A stretch of DNA of 64,000 bases from Takifugu bimaculatus (GCA_004026145.2 CP034993.1:5946465-6010464); one strand, 5' to 3'; shown: positions 30,208 to 40,735, counted from the first letter of the stretch. The notes: generated by a model from the sequence alone, not told the origin. Program-made: numbers and translations.

Positions 30208-31867
30208 GACGATCACTGGCTTCCAGAAGAAAGGAATACGCTCAGCTGATGGGAACGTGGACCAAGCTAATGAGTTGAACCAGTTTTTCAACAGGTTTGA
30301 CTCTAGCTCCCCCTCCCCCAGCTGTCCCAATATTCCTCTGGATAACAATGGGTCCCCTTCACACCTCCCAGAGCCCCTAACACCTCTGCCAACTTCTTCC
30401 CCCTCCCCCCTGCTGACACCCTACATGGATCCCAGCATGTCACCCATCCCCCCGACAGGACTATCCTTCACATCTGGCCAGGTGAGGAGAGAGCTGGAGA
30501 GGCTCAACCAGAGGAAGGCTGCCGGACCAGACGGCATCAGCCCACGAGTGCTGAGGAACTGCTCCAGGCAGCTGTGTGGAATACTGCAGCACCTGTTCAA
30601 CCAGAGCCTTCATCTTCAGAGGATCCCAGTGCTTTGGAAGACATCCTGCCTGGTCCCGGTGCCGAAGAAGACCCATCCTGTGGCACCCAGTTACTACAGG
30701 CCAATAGCACTGACCTCCCACATTATGAAGATCATGGAGCGGCTGGTGCTGTCACACCTCAGACCTCTGGTGAGCCCCTTTCAGGACCCTCTGCAGTTTG
30801 CCTATCAGCCCAAGGTGGGGGTTGATGACGCAGTGATATACCTGCTGCAGAGGGCTTACTCCTCCTTGGACAGACTAAACACCACAGTGCGGGTCATGTT
30901 CTTCGACTTCTCTTCTGCCTTCAATACCATCCAGCCAAGACTGCTGAGGGCGAAGTTGGAGAAGATGCAGATGGATGCTCCCCTTGTTTCTTGGATCGAG
31001 GACTACCTGACAGGTCGGCCACAGTTTGTGAGACTGCAGAGCTGTGCGTCCGACCCCCTGATGAGCAACACAGGAGCTCGTCAAGGAACTGTGCTCTCCC
31101 CATTCCTGTTCACCACCTACACAGCCGACTTCCAGTACCACTCTGAGACATGTCATCTCCAGAAGTACTCGGATGACACAGTCATAGTCGGGTGTGTGGA
31201 GAATGGCCAGGAGGACGAATACAGGGACCTTGTGGAGAGTTTTGTCAGGTGGAGCAGGGAGAACCTTCTGCAGCTCAACGTGACCAAGACGAAGGAGATG
31301 GTGGTGGATTTCAGAAAAAGCAAGTCCCCACCCTCCCCAGTCTGCATCAGTGGGAAAGAAGTGGAACTAGTCCCATCTTACAGGTTCCTGGGTGTCCAGC
31401 TGGACAATAAACTGGAGTGGTCCACAAACACCGATGCTGTTTACAAGAAGGCCATGAGCAGACTCTATTTCCTCAGGAGACTCAGGTCCTTCAGTGTTTG
31501 CAGCAGGATGCTCCACATGTTCTACCAGTCTGTCATGGCTAGCACCATCTTCTTTGCTGCGGTGTGCTGGGGTGCAGGCATTAAAGCAAAGGATGCCAAC
31601 AGACTCAACAAACTCATCAAAAAAGCAGGGTCTGTTGTTGGCTGTAGACTTGATAACTTGGACGAGGTGGTGAGGGACAGGATGGTGTTGAAACTGCGGA
31701 CAATCATGGACAGTCCCTCCCACCCCCTCCATAACACAGTGGACAAACTGAGGAGCAGCTTCAGCAACGGACTCCTGCAGCCTCGCTGGTCTAAGGAACG
31801 GTACAGGAAGTCATTCCTGCCGTCCGCCATTAAACTCTATAATTCACTCAAACCAACTCAACAATAA
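30208..31867 (+). CDS. LINE reverse transcriptase, 5'-truncated open frame
   Basis: The frame is open from the flank (a chance ATG at 30062 lies in snRNA spacer) to a stop at 31865. RT motifs in order: KAAGPDGISPRVLR, YYRPIALTSHIMKIMERLV, FFDFSSAFNTIQPRLL, TGARQGTVLSPFLF and LQKYSDDTVIVG (catalytic YSDD), then thumb and tail (VVDFRKSKSPPSPV, LKLRTIMDSPSHPL). The endonuclease is missing, so it is not autonomous. The clean frame suggests a young insertion. Confidence 0.85.
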
Positions 31868-32130
31868 TTGTGTAATGTTTATGCTGTAATTTTATTTCTA
31901 ATTTATTCTATATTTATGTATATATGCTTATAATGCTTATAATATGTATATATTATATTATGTATATATTATATATATGCTTATAATATATGCTGTATGT
32001 ATATATGCTTATAACACTCTAATCTTATCTGTATTTATTTTTTTTTCTGTCTCTTTACTCTGCATACGCTGCTACTATAACTCAATTTCCCCACGGGGAT
32101 GAATAAAGTCCATCTTAATCTTAATCTTAA
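30208..32130 (+). mobile_element. Rex1/L2-like LINE, 5' truncated, inside snRNA unit B
   Basis: It breaks the spacer after GGGGAAAAGCGAG, and spacer sequence resumes at TCCAAGTGACTTC. Compared with unit A, roughly ten bases (about TAATATACCA) were lost. The 3' end has AATAAAG and CTTAAT repeats. No endonuclease region is present. Confidence 0.9.
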
Positions 32131-32405
32131 TCCAAGTGACTTCAGAGCAGTAAAAAACACAAGATTGCAGTCCGAGGTCTATTATTAATTACCACATTTC
32201 TATTCCAGATTTTCAGAAGAAAGTCACCATGATCTGAACAATGTCATTGTTCTCTGGTCAAAGGATGAGTTGAAGGACAAATGTTGTTATTCACCAAACA
32301 AAGTCTAAATTCTTAGAACAATTGTAGAGTAAAAAAGGAAGTCTCACCATCACACAATTGCCTGGGGCGACCGTGGGCACAGCTCCACTCAGCCTGCAAG
32401 GGCCA

Positions 32406-32512
32406 CTTGCATGTGGTTCTCTGCAAAGTGTACAAGTCTTTCGCCTTTTACTAAAGACTTCCGTGCAGAGGAGCAGCGCTTTGTCAGTTGCATTTTTTGG
32501 CAGGCTCTGCCA
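32406..32512 (+). ncRNA. U5 snRNA, repeat copy C, 3' end lost
   Basis: Nearly identical to copy B through loop 1, Sm site and the 3' hairpin (CTCTGCCA), then runs straight into U2 sequence. It lacks the last bases and its normal 3' flank. Confidence 0.8.
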
Positions 32513-32565
32513 CATTCACTCCACGCATTGGCCCAGTATTGCAGTCTAGCTGGGAGTGGTGCGCC
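32513..32565 (+). pseudogene. U2 snRNA 3' end fused to U5, copy C
   Basis: ATTCACTCCACGCATTGG to GGTGCGCC, the last stem-loop of U2, joined to U5 by deletion of the spacer and the first two thirds of U2. Confidence 0.9.
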
Positions 32566-33050
32566 TTCTCTATACTTTGTGGACAATCAACAGTAAGTGG
32601 GTGTCTCTCTCTCTCTCTCTGCAATGTTGTCACTTTTCAGAGCGCATTGCAAGGGCAGGGCCGCTCTGCCTCCCCGCCCCTTTTGCCAGGTGCACTTTCA
32701 CTTCAAAAGCCATGGGTGTCAAGCACGACCTCTACAGGCAGTCCTGTGTCATCTCCAAATTGAAGCAAGACATGTATGAGCAATTTAGAATTCAGAAGCT
32801 GCATGGAAATAAACTACTTCCAGTGTAAGGGCACTTCAGTTGTTTACCAGAGTTTTGGCAGTGGGGTGAAGGCTCTTTTGTGCCCCGTGCTTTTTCTCCA
32901 CAGGGATTGGGGAAAAGCGAGTAATATACCATCCAAGTGACTTCAGAGCAGTAAAAAACACAAGATTGCAGTCCGAGGTCTATTATTAATTACCACATTT
33001 CTATTCCAGATTTTCAGAAGAAAGTCACCATGATCTGAACAATGTCATTG
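32566..33050. other. snRNA repeat spacer, unit C
   Basis: Matches the spacer after U2 in units A and B and ends abruptly after GTCATTGTT at about 33052, the right edge of the cluster. Confidence 0.7.
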
Positions 33051-33129
33051 TTTTGGAATGAATTTCTTCCCTTAAAAAACCTTGAAATTTGATGACATAC
33101 CTCCACACATATCTGTTCATTCCGGACAT

Positions 33130-34245
33130 TAAGGATGGGCGGATCGATCCCGTGGTATCGATATATCAATACTCACAAGCTACTCATTTGGTATCGATTT
33201 TCTTTTATAAATATCGATACTAACTAAAAAAAAAAAAAAATTACCAAATTTATTGAGCTGGCCCATGTCACGTGACAGGAGATATCGAATGAACATCAAC
33301 GTGCAACATAGCCCGCCGAGCCGACACAGTAAGCAAAAGGCAGAGCCGCAATCTTCTTAAAGCAGAAAATGTGAATATGATACTTTTTCTGAACAGCAAT
33401 CTGAGACTTCAGTAAAGTGTGATGACATACCTCAAGTGCACTAAAGGTGTGATGGTGTCAGACATTGTTCTAGTTAATTTTCTCATGGAACAACTGTCTT
33501 ATCAAATCAAATCAATCTTTATTTATATAGTGTCTTATACAATCAAAATTGTTTCAAGGCGCTTTCCAGAATCCCAGGGCCTGACCCGCAACAAGCAACA
33601 GTGGCAAGGAAAAACTCCCCTTTAACAGGAAGAAACCTTGCGCAGGACCAGGCTCATGTAGGGGGACCCTCCTGCTGATGGCCGGCTGGGTAAAGAGAGA
33701 GGAGTGGAGAGGAGAGGAGAGGAGAGGAGAGGAGAGGAGAGGAGAGGAGAAGGAGAAGGAGGGGGAAGAGGAGAGGAGGGGAGGGAAGAGGAGAGGAAAG
33801 GAGGGGAGGGGAGAGGAAAAGGAGAAGGAGAAGGAGAAGGAGAGGGAGGGGGAAAGGAGAGGAGAGGGAGAGGAGAGGCACAGAGCACAGAAACACACAC
33901 AAAAATACACTATACAGCGGGGCCGGAGGTCATCATGCAGCTCCGAAGGTGGCGATACCTGTAAATGAATAGGGGGGAAGAGAAGCAGAAAAACTACACA
34001 GGAATCAGCATAACTAGTCTGATGCAGGTTTAAAGGATAAGGAAATCCTAGTAATCAATTGACCATAATAAATTGTATATAAATGGTCTGTATTTGTCTT
34101 GTGATTTGTCTTAAATGTAATAATATGTTGACTGACAAAAATTGCCAGTAAGAAATGAACGGTATCGGTATCGATATCGATGAAAATACAAGAAAAAGGA
34201 TCGGTATCGTATCGAATCCCAAAAGTGTGGTATCGCCCATCCTTA
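33130..34245. mobile_element. non-autonomous hAT element with 8-bp duplication
   Basis: The ends are TAAGGATGGGCG and its inverse CGCCCATCCTTA. CCGGACAT flanks both sides exactly (33122-33129 and 34246-34253), the 8-bp duplication typical of hAT. Subterminal GTATCGATA-type repeats are also typical. The interior has no transposase, but it has an L2 3' fragment nested in it. Confidence 0.92.
33503..34022 (-). mobile_element. L2/Maui-like LINE 3' fragment nested in hAT
   Basis: The (TTGAT)n 3' end and following 3' untranslated region match 4697-5250, including a long GAGGA/GGAGAA microsatellite at about 33705-33870. Confidence 0.9.
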
Positions 34246-34253
34246 CCGGACAT

Positions 34254-34459
34254 ATTCGCTCACACTCATTTACATAGTCACACCCACATCCAATTGTTTT
34301 GAGCATCACAGCCCGTCCATTGCCCAGTTTTCCTTTCTTTATAAAGAGAAGGCTTCTTTCACTTTTTTTACCATTTGACATCATGAGTCTCAAGAAGCCA
34401 AGATGTGTATCTCCCAGCTTTTTGGGCACCAGCATGGGTGAAGTGGCGATGTCTGACAG
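34254..34459 (-). CDS. candidate coding stretch, unrecognised
   Basis: Reading leftwards, a CAG at 34462-34460 could be an acceptor, and the frame is also open through it. It encodes about 68 residues (LVPKKLGDTHLGFLRLMMSN, then KKGKLGNGRAVMLKTIGC). With the hAT element removed the frame meets a stop at CCGGAATGA. The first 97 bases of the block lie in the tandem array, so its right part is repeated at 42112-42208, 48685-48781 and 55259-55355. No family is recognised. It may be an exon or a decayed mobile-element gene. Confidence 0.3.
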
Positions 34460-34474
34460 GTAGGAAGTAATGAC

Positions 34475-34966
34475 ACGATCTGGTCACAATTTATTTGCCT
34501 GTCTGTGTGAGGTGTGTGTGTGTGTGCGTGTGTGCTCGTCGCGTCTAATTGTTTACCCCTGGAAATTTAATTGTTCCTTTTCTTTGTGGACTGGTGCTGC
34601 GGGCCACGGCGGGGACCCAACCCCTGATGGAGGGTGTTTTCATCACACCCCTCATGTGTGGTTTTGTTTGTAGTAGCACGGGTGTTTTTAGTTAGTTTAT
34701 CTCTCCTAATTGAGTTTTACCTGCCGGTGGGGCCCCAGCCCTGTCCACCCCTTTTGTTAATTTAACTTTTGTACAGCCGAGTTAACTTTTTGTTGAGTAT
34801 TGGATTTAATAATAAAATTGTAGCACATAACCCTCAATCCCGTCTCTGCCTCTGTAGTCGAAATTTATCTGCGTGTGCCTAACCGAGTGATTGTTCACTG
34901 GTTAATTCCTGGGGTGAAATTCCCCAGGTGGCGTTGCGTCCACCGTTACACCTCTCACTCGCCACA
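34475..34966 (+). repeat. Gypsy 5' LTR, 3' part only, unit 1
   Basis: It matches the 3' LTR from ACGATCTGGTC onwards and ends GCCACA, the inverse of the LTR start TGTGGC. About 640 bp of U3-side sequence are missing on the left. Confidence 0.8.
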
Positions 34967-34969
34967 TCT

Positions 34970-34987
34970 TGGCGTTGTCGGCAGGAT
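34970..34987 (+). promoter_or_regulatory. Gypsy primer-binding site, tRNA-Ser-like
   Basis: TGGCGTTGTCGGCAGGAT, three bases after the LTR. As recalled, vertebrate tRNA-Ser(AGA) would pair with a site differing at one base. Units 2-4 have lost it. Confidence 0.65.
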
Positions 34988-35203
34988 TACCACATTTAAA
35001 AGGGGCAGAGACTATTTTTTTGGGGTTATTGGTGTTTATTTGAATCTGATAATTTTCCTTTGTTGTTTTTATTTTCCGTATTTTCCTTTGTTTTTTCCCT
35101 TCTATTCGATTTAAAATTTAGGCAGTTGTAGAGCCAAAGCAGCAGTGATCAGTCTAGTGGTTTAATCCCCTATTGTCCGGTGCAATTCCCTCTTCCAGGC
35201 AAC

Positions 35204-35533
35204 ATGGAGGAGGAGATTCAACAGCTTCGAGAGTTGGTGTTGCAGCTTAAGGCAGAAAACGAGCAACTTCGCCAAGAGCGTACTACTTCTCTGGGTGGTC
35301 CTAGTGGGTCCGCATCAGCTTCCTCTGGTCCAACTGGTTACGCCTCCGGTGCCGGGGTCTCAGCTCCTATTATTGAACGGTTGGTCGTCATCCCAAGAGA
35401 CCGTAAGTGCCCGATGTTCAGTGGGAAGTCGGGAATTAGCATTGCAGAGTGGGCAGAGGAGGTTCAGGCGTGCGCGCATGCTAGGTACCTTCCAGCTGCA
35501 GAGCAAGCCATGTTCATGGTTGACCATTTAGAG
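35204..35533 (+). pseudogene. gag: Gypsy gag N-terminus, unit 1 only
   Basis: Starts MEEEIQQLRELVLQLKAENE, a leucine-zipper-like coiled coil of the sort that opens many fish Gypsy Gag proteins, then a Ser/Gly linker and a capsid-like start (PMFSGKSGISIAEWAEEVQA). It is cut at 35533 by a hAT end. The rest of gag and the protease are absent. Confidence 0.75.
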
Positions 35534-36085
35534 CAGGGGTGGGGAACCCTTTTCATATCGAGGGCCATTTCAATTTTTATAAAGTCCTCCGAGGGCCATA
35601 CTATTATGAACACATACCTAGGGATGCAAAAAAAAGACAAAAAAAAAAAAGTCTATAACCACTGTGTTACTAAGTCTCATGATTGCTGCATTTGAGTTTG
35701 AATTATTTATTTAGCACACATGCATATAAAATCACCAAATAAATAGAATAAAATGACAAGTAAAATATGTTTTCATGATCATACAAAATAAAAAGAGGTG
35801 CAGAGTTGAGGCAAGAGACCCGTAAGGGCCTGTTCGAGGCCTCTACTCACAAAAACTGCAATACAACAAGATAATCAAGAAAATAAATGAAAAAGAAAGA
35901 AAGATAAAGACAATAACAACAACAACAACAACTAGAAAGCACTCGGAGAGCGCAGACCTCCGCCAAGCGCAACAATTCCTGGCATATTGTGATTTCCACC
36001 ATAAATATTAGTCCCACATATACTTTGACTACATATTTAGATTCCTTGACCATAAAAACATACAGTTAGCCACTGGAATCATAAC
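35534..36085. mobile_element. hAT-type fragment that interrupts gag
   Basis: Starts CAGGGGTGGGGAACCCTTTT with the following ATATCGAGGGCCATTT stretch, a common end of Charlie-like hAT elements. The interior is AT-rich. The right edge is not defined and lies between 36077 and about 36150. Units 2-4 lack it through the 1175-bp deletion. Confidence 0.6.
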
Positions 36086-36132
36086 GATATATGTCTTAGT
36101 TCAATAGTTATTCATGAAAAGAAATTCACGCT

Positions 36133-37671
36133 TTGAAACAATTTTACTTTGTCTGGCGCGAGCGCCTCAGCGGCGGCTACGAGGCACGTTCACGAACTCT
36201 CCTTCGGCGTGAGGTTTCAGCTTCGTGGCTATTAATTCACTCACCACAAAACTTGATAACTGAGGTGGGGTTGACCACAGCCACATTGGCCTCCCAGTCA
36301 GCCGTCCCATCTGTACTTGATAGGATAGGGTCATGGGACTCTTCAGCCTTAACTGAGCTGGAAGAAGCCAGTGTTCCGTCTTTGCTGGACCAGTACAGCT
36401 CAGTGTTCGCAGCCAATGATGGTGACTTGGGGTGTACAAACCTAATTTCACACGAGATACCCCTGCTTGATGATGTCCCTGTGCGGCAACGGTATCGTCG
36501 CATTCCCCCTTCAGAGTACGAGGCAGTGAGGTTGCACATTAACCAGCTTCTTGAGTCACAAGTCATCTGTGAGCACTCCAGTCCCTATGCCTCACCTATC
36601 GTGTTGGTGAGGAAGAAGGATGGTGGCTTGAGGCTCTGTGTGGATTATCGGCTCCTGAACAGTAAGACCAGAAAGGATGCCGTTCCACTGCCTCGTATCG
36701 AGGAGAGCCTGGACGCTTTATCGGGGGCCCACTGGTTTTCAACTCTTGACCTTGCCAGTGGGTATAACCAAGTGCCTGTGGCTGAGCAGGACCGTCCCAA
36801 GGCCGCTTTTTGCACCCCCTTTGGTCTTTTCGAATTCAATCGGATGCCTTTTGGCCTTTGCAATGCGCCAAGCACTTTCCAGTGGCTGATGCAACGCATG
36901 TTTGGCGATCAGCAAGGTCAGTCCCTCCTGCTTTATCTTGATGACATAATCATCTTTTCATCTTCCGTTGAGCAACACCTACAGCGGCTGGAAATGGTGC
37001 TCGGGCGACTGCAGGGGCAGGGCCTTAAGGTCAAAGTGGAGAAATGTGCAATCTTCCAGGAGCAGGTCTTGTACTTGGGACACATCATCTCCAGCCAGGG
37101 TGTCTCGACCGAACCCAAGAAAATAGAGACTGTGGCTGGCTGGCAGCGTCCTCGTCACATCAGTGAGTTGTGGTCCTTTTTAGGGTTCGCCAGTTATTAC
37201 AGGCGTTTTGTCGATGGCTTCGCCAAGATGGCTAAACCCTTGCACCAGTTGGTAGCCGACCTGGCTGGCACCAAAACAAAACGGGGATCTGGCCAGGCAC
37301 TGGGGTCCGCATGGACGCCCGAGTGCGAGGAGAGCTTCAATGCTCTAAAGTCAAGGTTAGTTTCCACCCCAGTATTGGCTTACGCGGACTTTTCGCGTCC
37401 TTTCATTCTTGAAACTGATGCTAGTCATAGTGGGGTTGGTGCAGTGCTCTCCCAGGAGACAGATGGATGTGTGAGACTGGTGGCTTATGCGAGCAACATG
37501 TCCAACTATAGCTCTATGAAGCTAGAATTTCTTGCGCTCAAGTGGGCCGTGACGGAGAAATTTAGAGAGTATCTGTTGGGGCATAAGTGCATTGTGTACA
37601 CAGATAATAACCCCTTGAGCCACCTTCAGTCTGCTAAGCTGGGGGCGGCCGAGCATAGGTGGGCTGCTTAG
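36133..37671 (+). pseudogene. pol: Gypsy pol: RT and RNase H, unit 1
   Basis: The frame opens with non-Gypsy residues, then shows the Gypsy RT: YASPIVLVRKKDGGLRLCVD, LDLASGYNQV, FGLCNAPSTFQ and YLDDIIIFS (catalytic YLDD at residue 268-271). The RNase H domain is next (ILETDASHSGVGAVLSQ, about residue 425; YTDNNPLSHL near 494). A TAG at 37669-37671 stops it inside the RNase H/linker. Coding resumes beyond the stop in the same frame to about 37785, then a shift leads to integrase. The same stop is found in all four units. Confidence 0.88.
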
Positions 37672-37789
37672 CTTGCTGCTTTTGATCTGGAGATCAAGTA
37701 CCGGTCTGGGCGAAACAACCGAAATGCGGACACACTGTCGGGACAGTACGCACCAACGCCGGCTTGTCATTCCATCTTTGCCTGGCACT

Positions 37790-38659
37790 TCTGTCCCGTG
37801 TAGCCTTCAGCCGGACATCCAGCCTGGTCCTATGGTTGGTGCCTTGCAGTCCTTGATTTCTATTCTTCCATCCCACTCTCCATTTGACCTTCGCTTGATG
37901 CAGGAAGCGGACCCTTTATTAAAGGAGGTGTTGGTGTTTTGGCGACATGGGTCTCTCCCTACCTCTGCTGAGAGGAGGCAGCTCCCTCAGCCCGCAATTG
38001 TACTGTTGCGCCAGTGGGACCGCCTGGTCGAAAAAAATAGGGTGCTTTTCCGGCGGGTGTTCCGCTCTGATGGTGGGGAAGAACAACTCCAACTTCTTTT
38101 GCCCGCGGTGCTCAAGGGGGACACCCTGCATCAGCTCCACCAGGAGCATGGACATCAAGGCACGGAAAGGACCACCGAGCTGGTTTGGCAACGCTGCTAC
38201 TGGCTGGGAATGTCGTCAGACATCAAGAAGTGGGTGCAGCAGTGCGAACGCTGTCAAGTTGCGAAGGACTCGGGGCAGGTTAATCGGAGTTACATGGGCC
38301 ACCTGCTCGCATCCCGGCCAAACGAGATTTTGGCAGTGGATTTTACTTTGCTTGAACCTTCTCGTAATGGCTTTGAGAACGTCTTAGTCATGACTAATGT
38401 GTTCAGTAAATTTACAGTGGCTGTTCCCACCCGGGACCAGCGAGCGGTGACAGTAGCTCAGGTTCTGGTCACAGAATGGTTCTATATGTATGGGGTTCCA
38501 AGTCGCCTACACTCAGACCAGGGCAGAAGCCTTGAGAGTGGTTTGATTTTCCAGCTTTGTGCTTTGTATGGGGTTGCCAAGTCCCGCACTACTCCCTATA
38601 ATCCGGCCGGAAATGGTCAGTGTGAGAGGTTCAACAGGACACTTCACAACCTCCTGTGA
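37790..38659 (+). pseudogene. pol: Gypsy pol: integrase zinc and catalytic domains, unit 1
   Basis: Carries the HHCC zinc site (HQEHGHQG...CERCQ, about 38140-38265) and the D,D-35-E core: AVDFT (about 38335), LHSDQGR (about 38511) and NGQCERFNR (about 38620). It inserts element DNA into the genome. A TGA at 38657 ends it. A second in-frame TGA follows within 20 bases. Both stops are compatible with CpG decay of CGA codons. Confidence 0.85.
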
Positions 38660-38707
38660 ACATTGCCGGTTTCCTGAAAGCGGGACTGGGCTTCTTGTCT
38701 TCCTCAA

Positions 38708-39586
38708 GTGCTTTTTGGCTACAACACTACACCTCATCAGAGCACTGGTGAGTCCCTGTTTTACCTGATGTTTGGGCAGGAGCCCCTTCTTCCCATTGAC
38801 TTTCTCCTGGGTCGTGTGCCGGACCCGATTCCCGGTGAGGTGCAGGACTGGGTGGTAGAACACCGAGCCAGGCTTTGTGTGGCATTCGAGGGTGCTCGCG
38901 AGAAACTAGTGATGGCAGCGAGCGAGCGCAAGGAGAGACACGATCTGTTTGTCCGAGATGCACCTCTGCCAGTGGGACAGTTGGTGTACCTGAGGGACCA
39001 TGGTGTTAGAGGCCGCCATAAGATCCAAGATCTCTGGAGCTCTGTTGTCCACCAGGTTGTGCTGGCCCCTACGGGCGACGTTGTGGTCTATACTGTGGCG
39101 CCCATGGGTGACCTGGGTGGGACTCGGAATGTCCATAGAGACATGCTAAAGGCGGTTGTCCAGCCCGAAGTTGTGGCCCTCTCCTCACCAACTTCTCCAT
39201 CTTTGTCTCCACTGGTGGCCTCTGTGGACGACTCTTCCAACAGCGACCTCTGGCTTCTGGTTTCCGAGGCTCCGGTGCCATCCATTGCTGTGCCGCCACC
39301 ATTTGGGACCCCTCAGGCATCCTCTGCCCCGGCTGCAACAGCACCCCAGGGTGCGTGCAGTCTGACTGCACCCGTAAGTAGCAGCAATCCATCACCAACA
39401 GTGCCCCCAGCTGACCAGCCTTGCAGTAGTCAACAATCCCTGCGCCGGACTGCTCGTTCAACTGGTGGCAGTCACTCAAACAGGCATCACCTTCCACTGT
39501 CAGTTAATTCGCAGGAGGAAGTTTCTAATCGGCCGCCAGACTCTGTATCCAATTCCCTAACGGCAGTGTTTAGACCTTGGTGCTAA
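38708..39586 (+). pseudogene. pol: Gypsy pol: integrase C-terminal part, unit 1
   Basis: Same frame as the integrase core, after the two TGA stops. FGYNTTPHQSTGESLFYLMF is the end of the catalytic domain. PLPVGQLVYLRDHGVRGRHK onwards is the SH3-like C-terminal region, followed by a Ser/Pro/Thr-rich tail to the stop at 39584-39586, just before the polypurine tract. Confidence 0.85.
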
Positions 39587-39634
39587 CTTGGCCCTGTCTC
39601 TCGTCGGGTTGACGATCCAAAAGGTGGGGGTGGA

Positions 39635-40527
39635 TGTGGCAGGGCGTGGCCTGCCCTCCGCACAGGTGCCATATGGAGGTAATGCCTTAATTGGTGGGCG
39701 GGGAGAAAAGGTTTATATAAGGCACTGCCTCCAGCTGGCTTTAGTTGTTTTCCCCCTTCGACAAAGGTACGGCGTGGTTGCAGCTTATCTGGGCTGTTCG
39801 ACCAACTGAACCTGTTTCACAGAATGAGCATGCTGTCTGGCAGCGTCAAGAAGGTCGGTACTTCCTCCCACCATCCTTCCGTCTAGAGCACTTTGCCATA
39901 AGGGCGCGTGTGCTAGTTTGCACTGGGCAGTTGGCTGCCGGCTGGTGTCAGTGGGTCGCGTTGCCCCAGCGGGAACCCCTCACGGAGTGGTGGCGCCACC
40001 AAATACAGTCGGCACAGATTACCTCGCTTCCTGGACCCACTGCTGTTTTGGCTCAGTTCTTTTGTTCGGGACTCTCTCCTGTTTGCTCTCGCTCTCTCTC
40101 CTTGCTCCCCTTCGCTCGGAGAAACGGCGCTGAGACGTAGTGGTGCCGCCGAGGCGACCACGGAGCTATTGCCTTCATTTTAGACTTTTAACAGTGTTTG
40201 TAAATTGTATTATAAACTTTATATTTACTCTTTTTAGGTTTTGTTTCTTTTCTTGTTTGATGTTGTGTTCTCTTAGACGATCTGGTCACAATTTATTTGC
40301 CTGTCTGTGTGAGGTGTGTGTGTGCGTGTGTGCTCATCGCGTCTAATTGTTTGCCACTAGAAATTTAATTGTTCCTTTTCTTTGTGAACCGGTGCTGCGG
40401 GCCACGGCGGGGACCCAACCCCTGATGGAGGGCGTTTTCATCACACCCCTCGTGTGTGGTTTTGTTTGTAGTAGCACGGGTGTTTTTAGTTTGTTTATCT
40501 CTCCTAATTGAGTTTTACCTGCCGGTG
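39635..40527 (+). repeat. Gypsy 3' LTR, 5' part, unit 1
   Basis: It follows a polypurine-like AAAAGGTGGGGGTGGA and starts TGTGGCAGGG. A TATA-like TTTATATAAGG at about 39712 is a plausible promoter. It ends in mid-LTR at GCCGGTGGG, where unrelated sequence follows. With the 5' piece the full LTR would be about 1.1 kb. Confidence 0.85.
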
Positions 40528-40735
40528 GGACCGTGCATCAAAGTCCAGTGTCAATTTTGTCGTGGCAATTCTCAGAACAGATCTGAAGTGTTCATCACTC
40601 AACTGGGATCTGCGGGGATCTGCTGTTCATCACACTAGTTTCTTCAAGAAACTTTAACTGATGATGCTGAAGTACCCTCATTTGAATAAAGTTTACAAGT
40701 TTTACAACTGGCTTCATTACGTGGTCAAGCCAGCC

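Noticed and set aside
28710..33050. Other snRNA or 5S rRNA genes in the spacer
   Set aside because: I looked for U1, U4, U6 and 5S landmark sequences and saw none.
33700..33870. CRISPR-like regular repeats
   Set aside because: The repeats are contiguous GAGGA-type microsatellite units with no unique spacers, in a eukaryotic LINE 3' UTR.
34383..34460. Plus-strand reading of 34383-34460 as a first exon (MSLKKPRCVSPSFLGTSMGE then CAG|GTAGG)
   Set aside because: The minus-strand frame over the same bases is longer and extends across the array breakpoint. The plus reading is probably its shadow.
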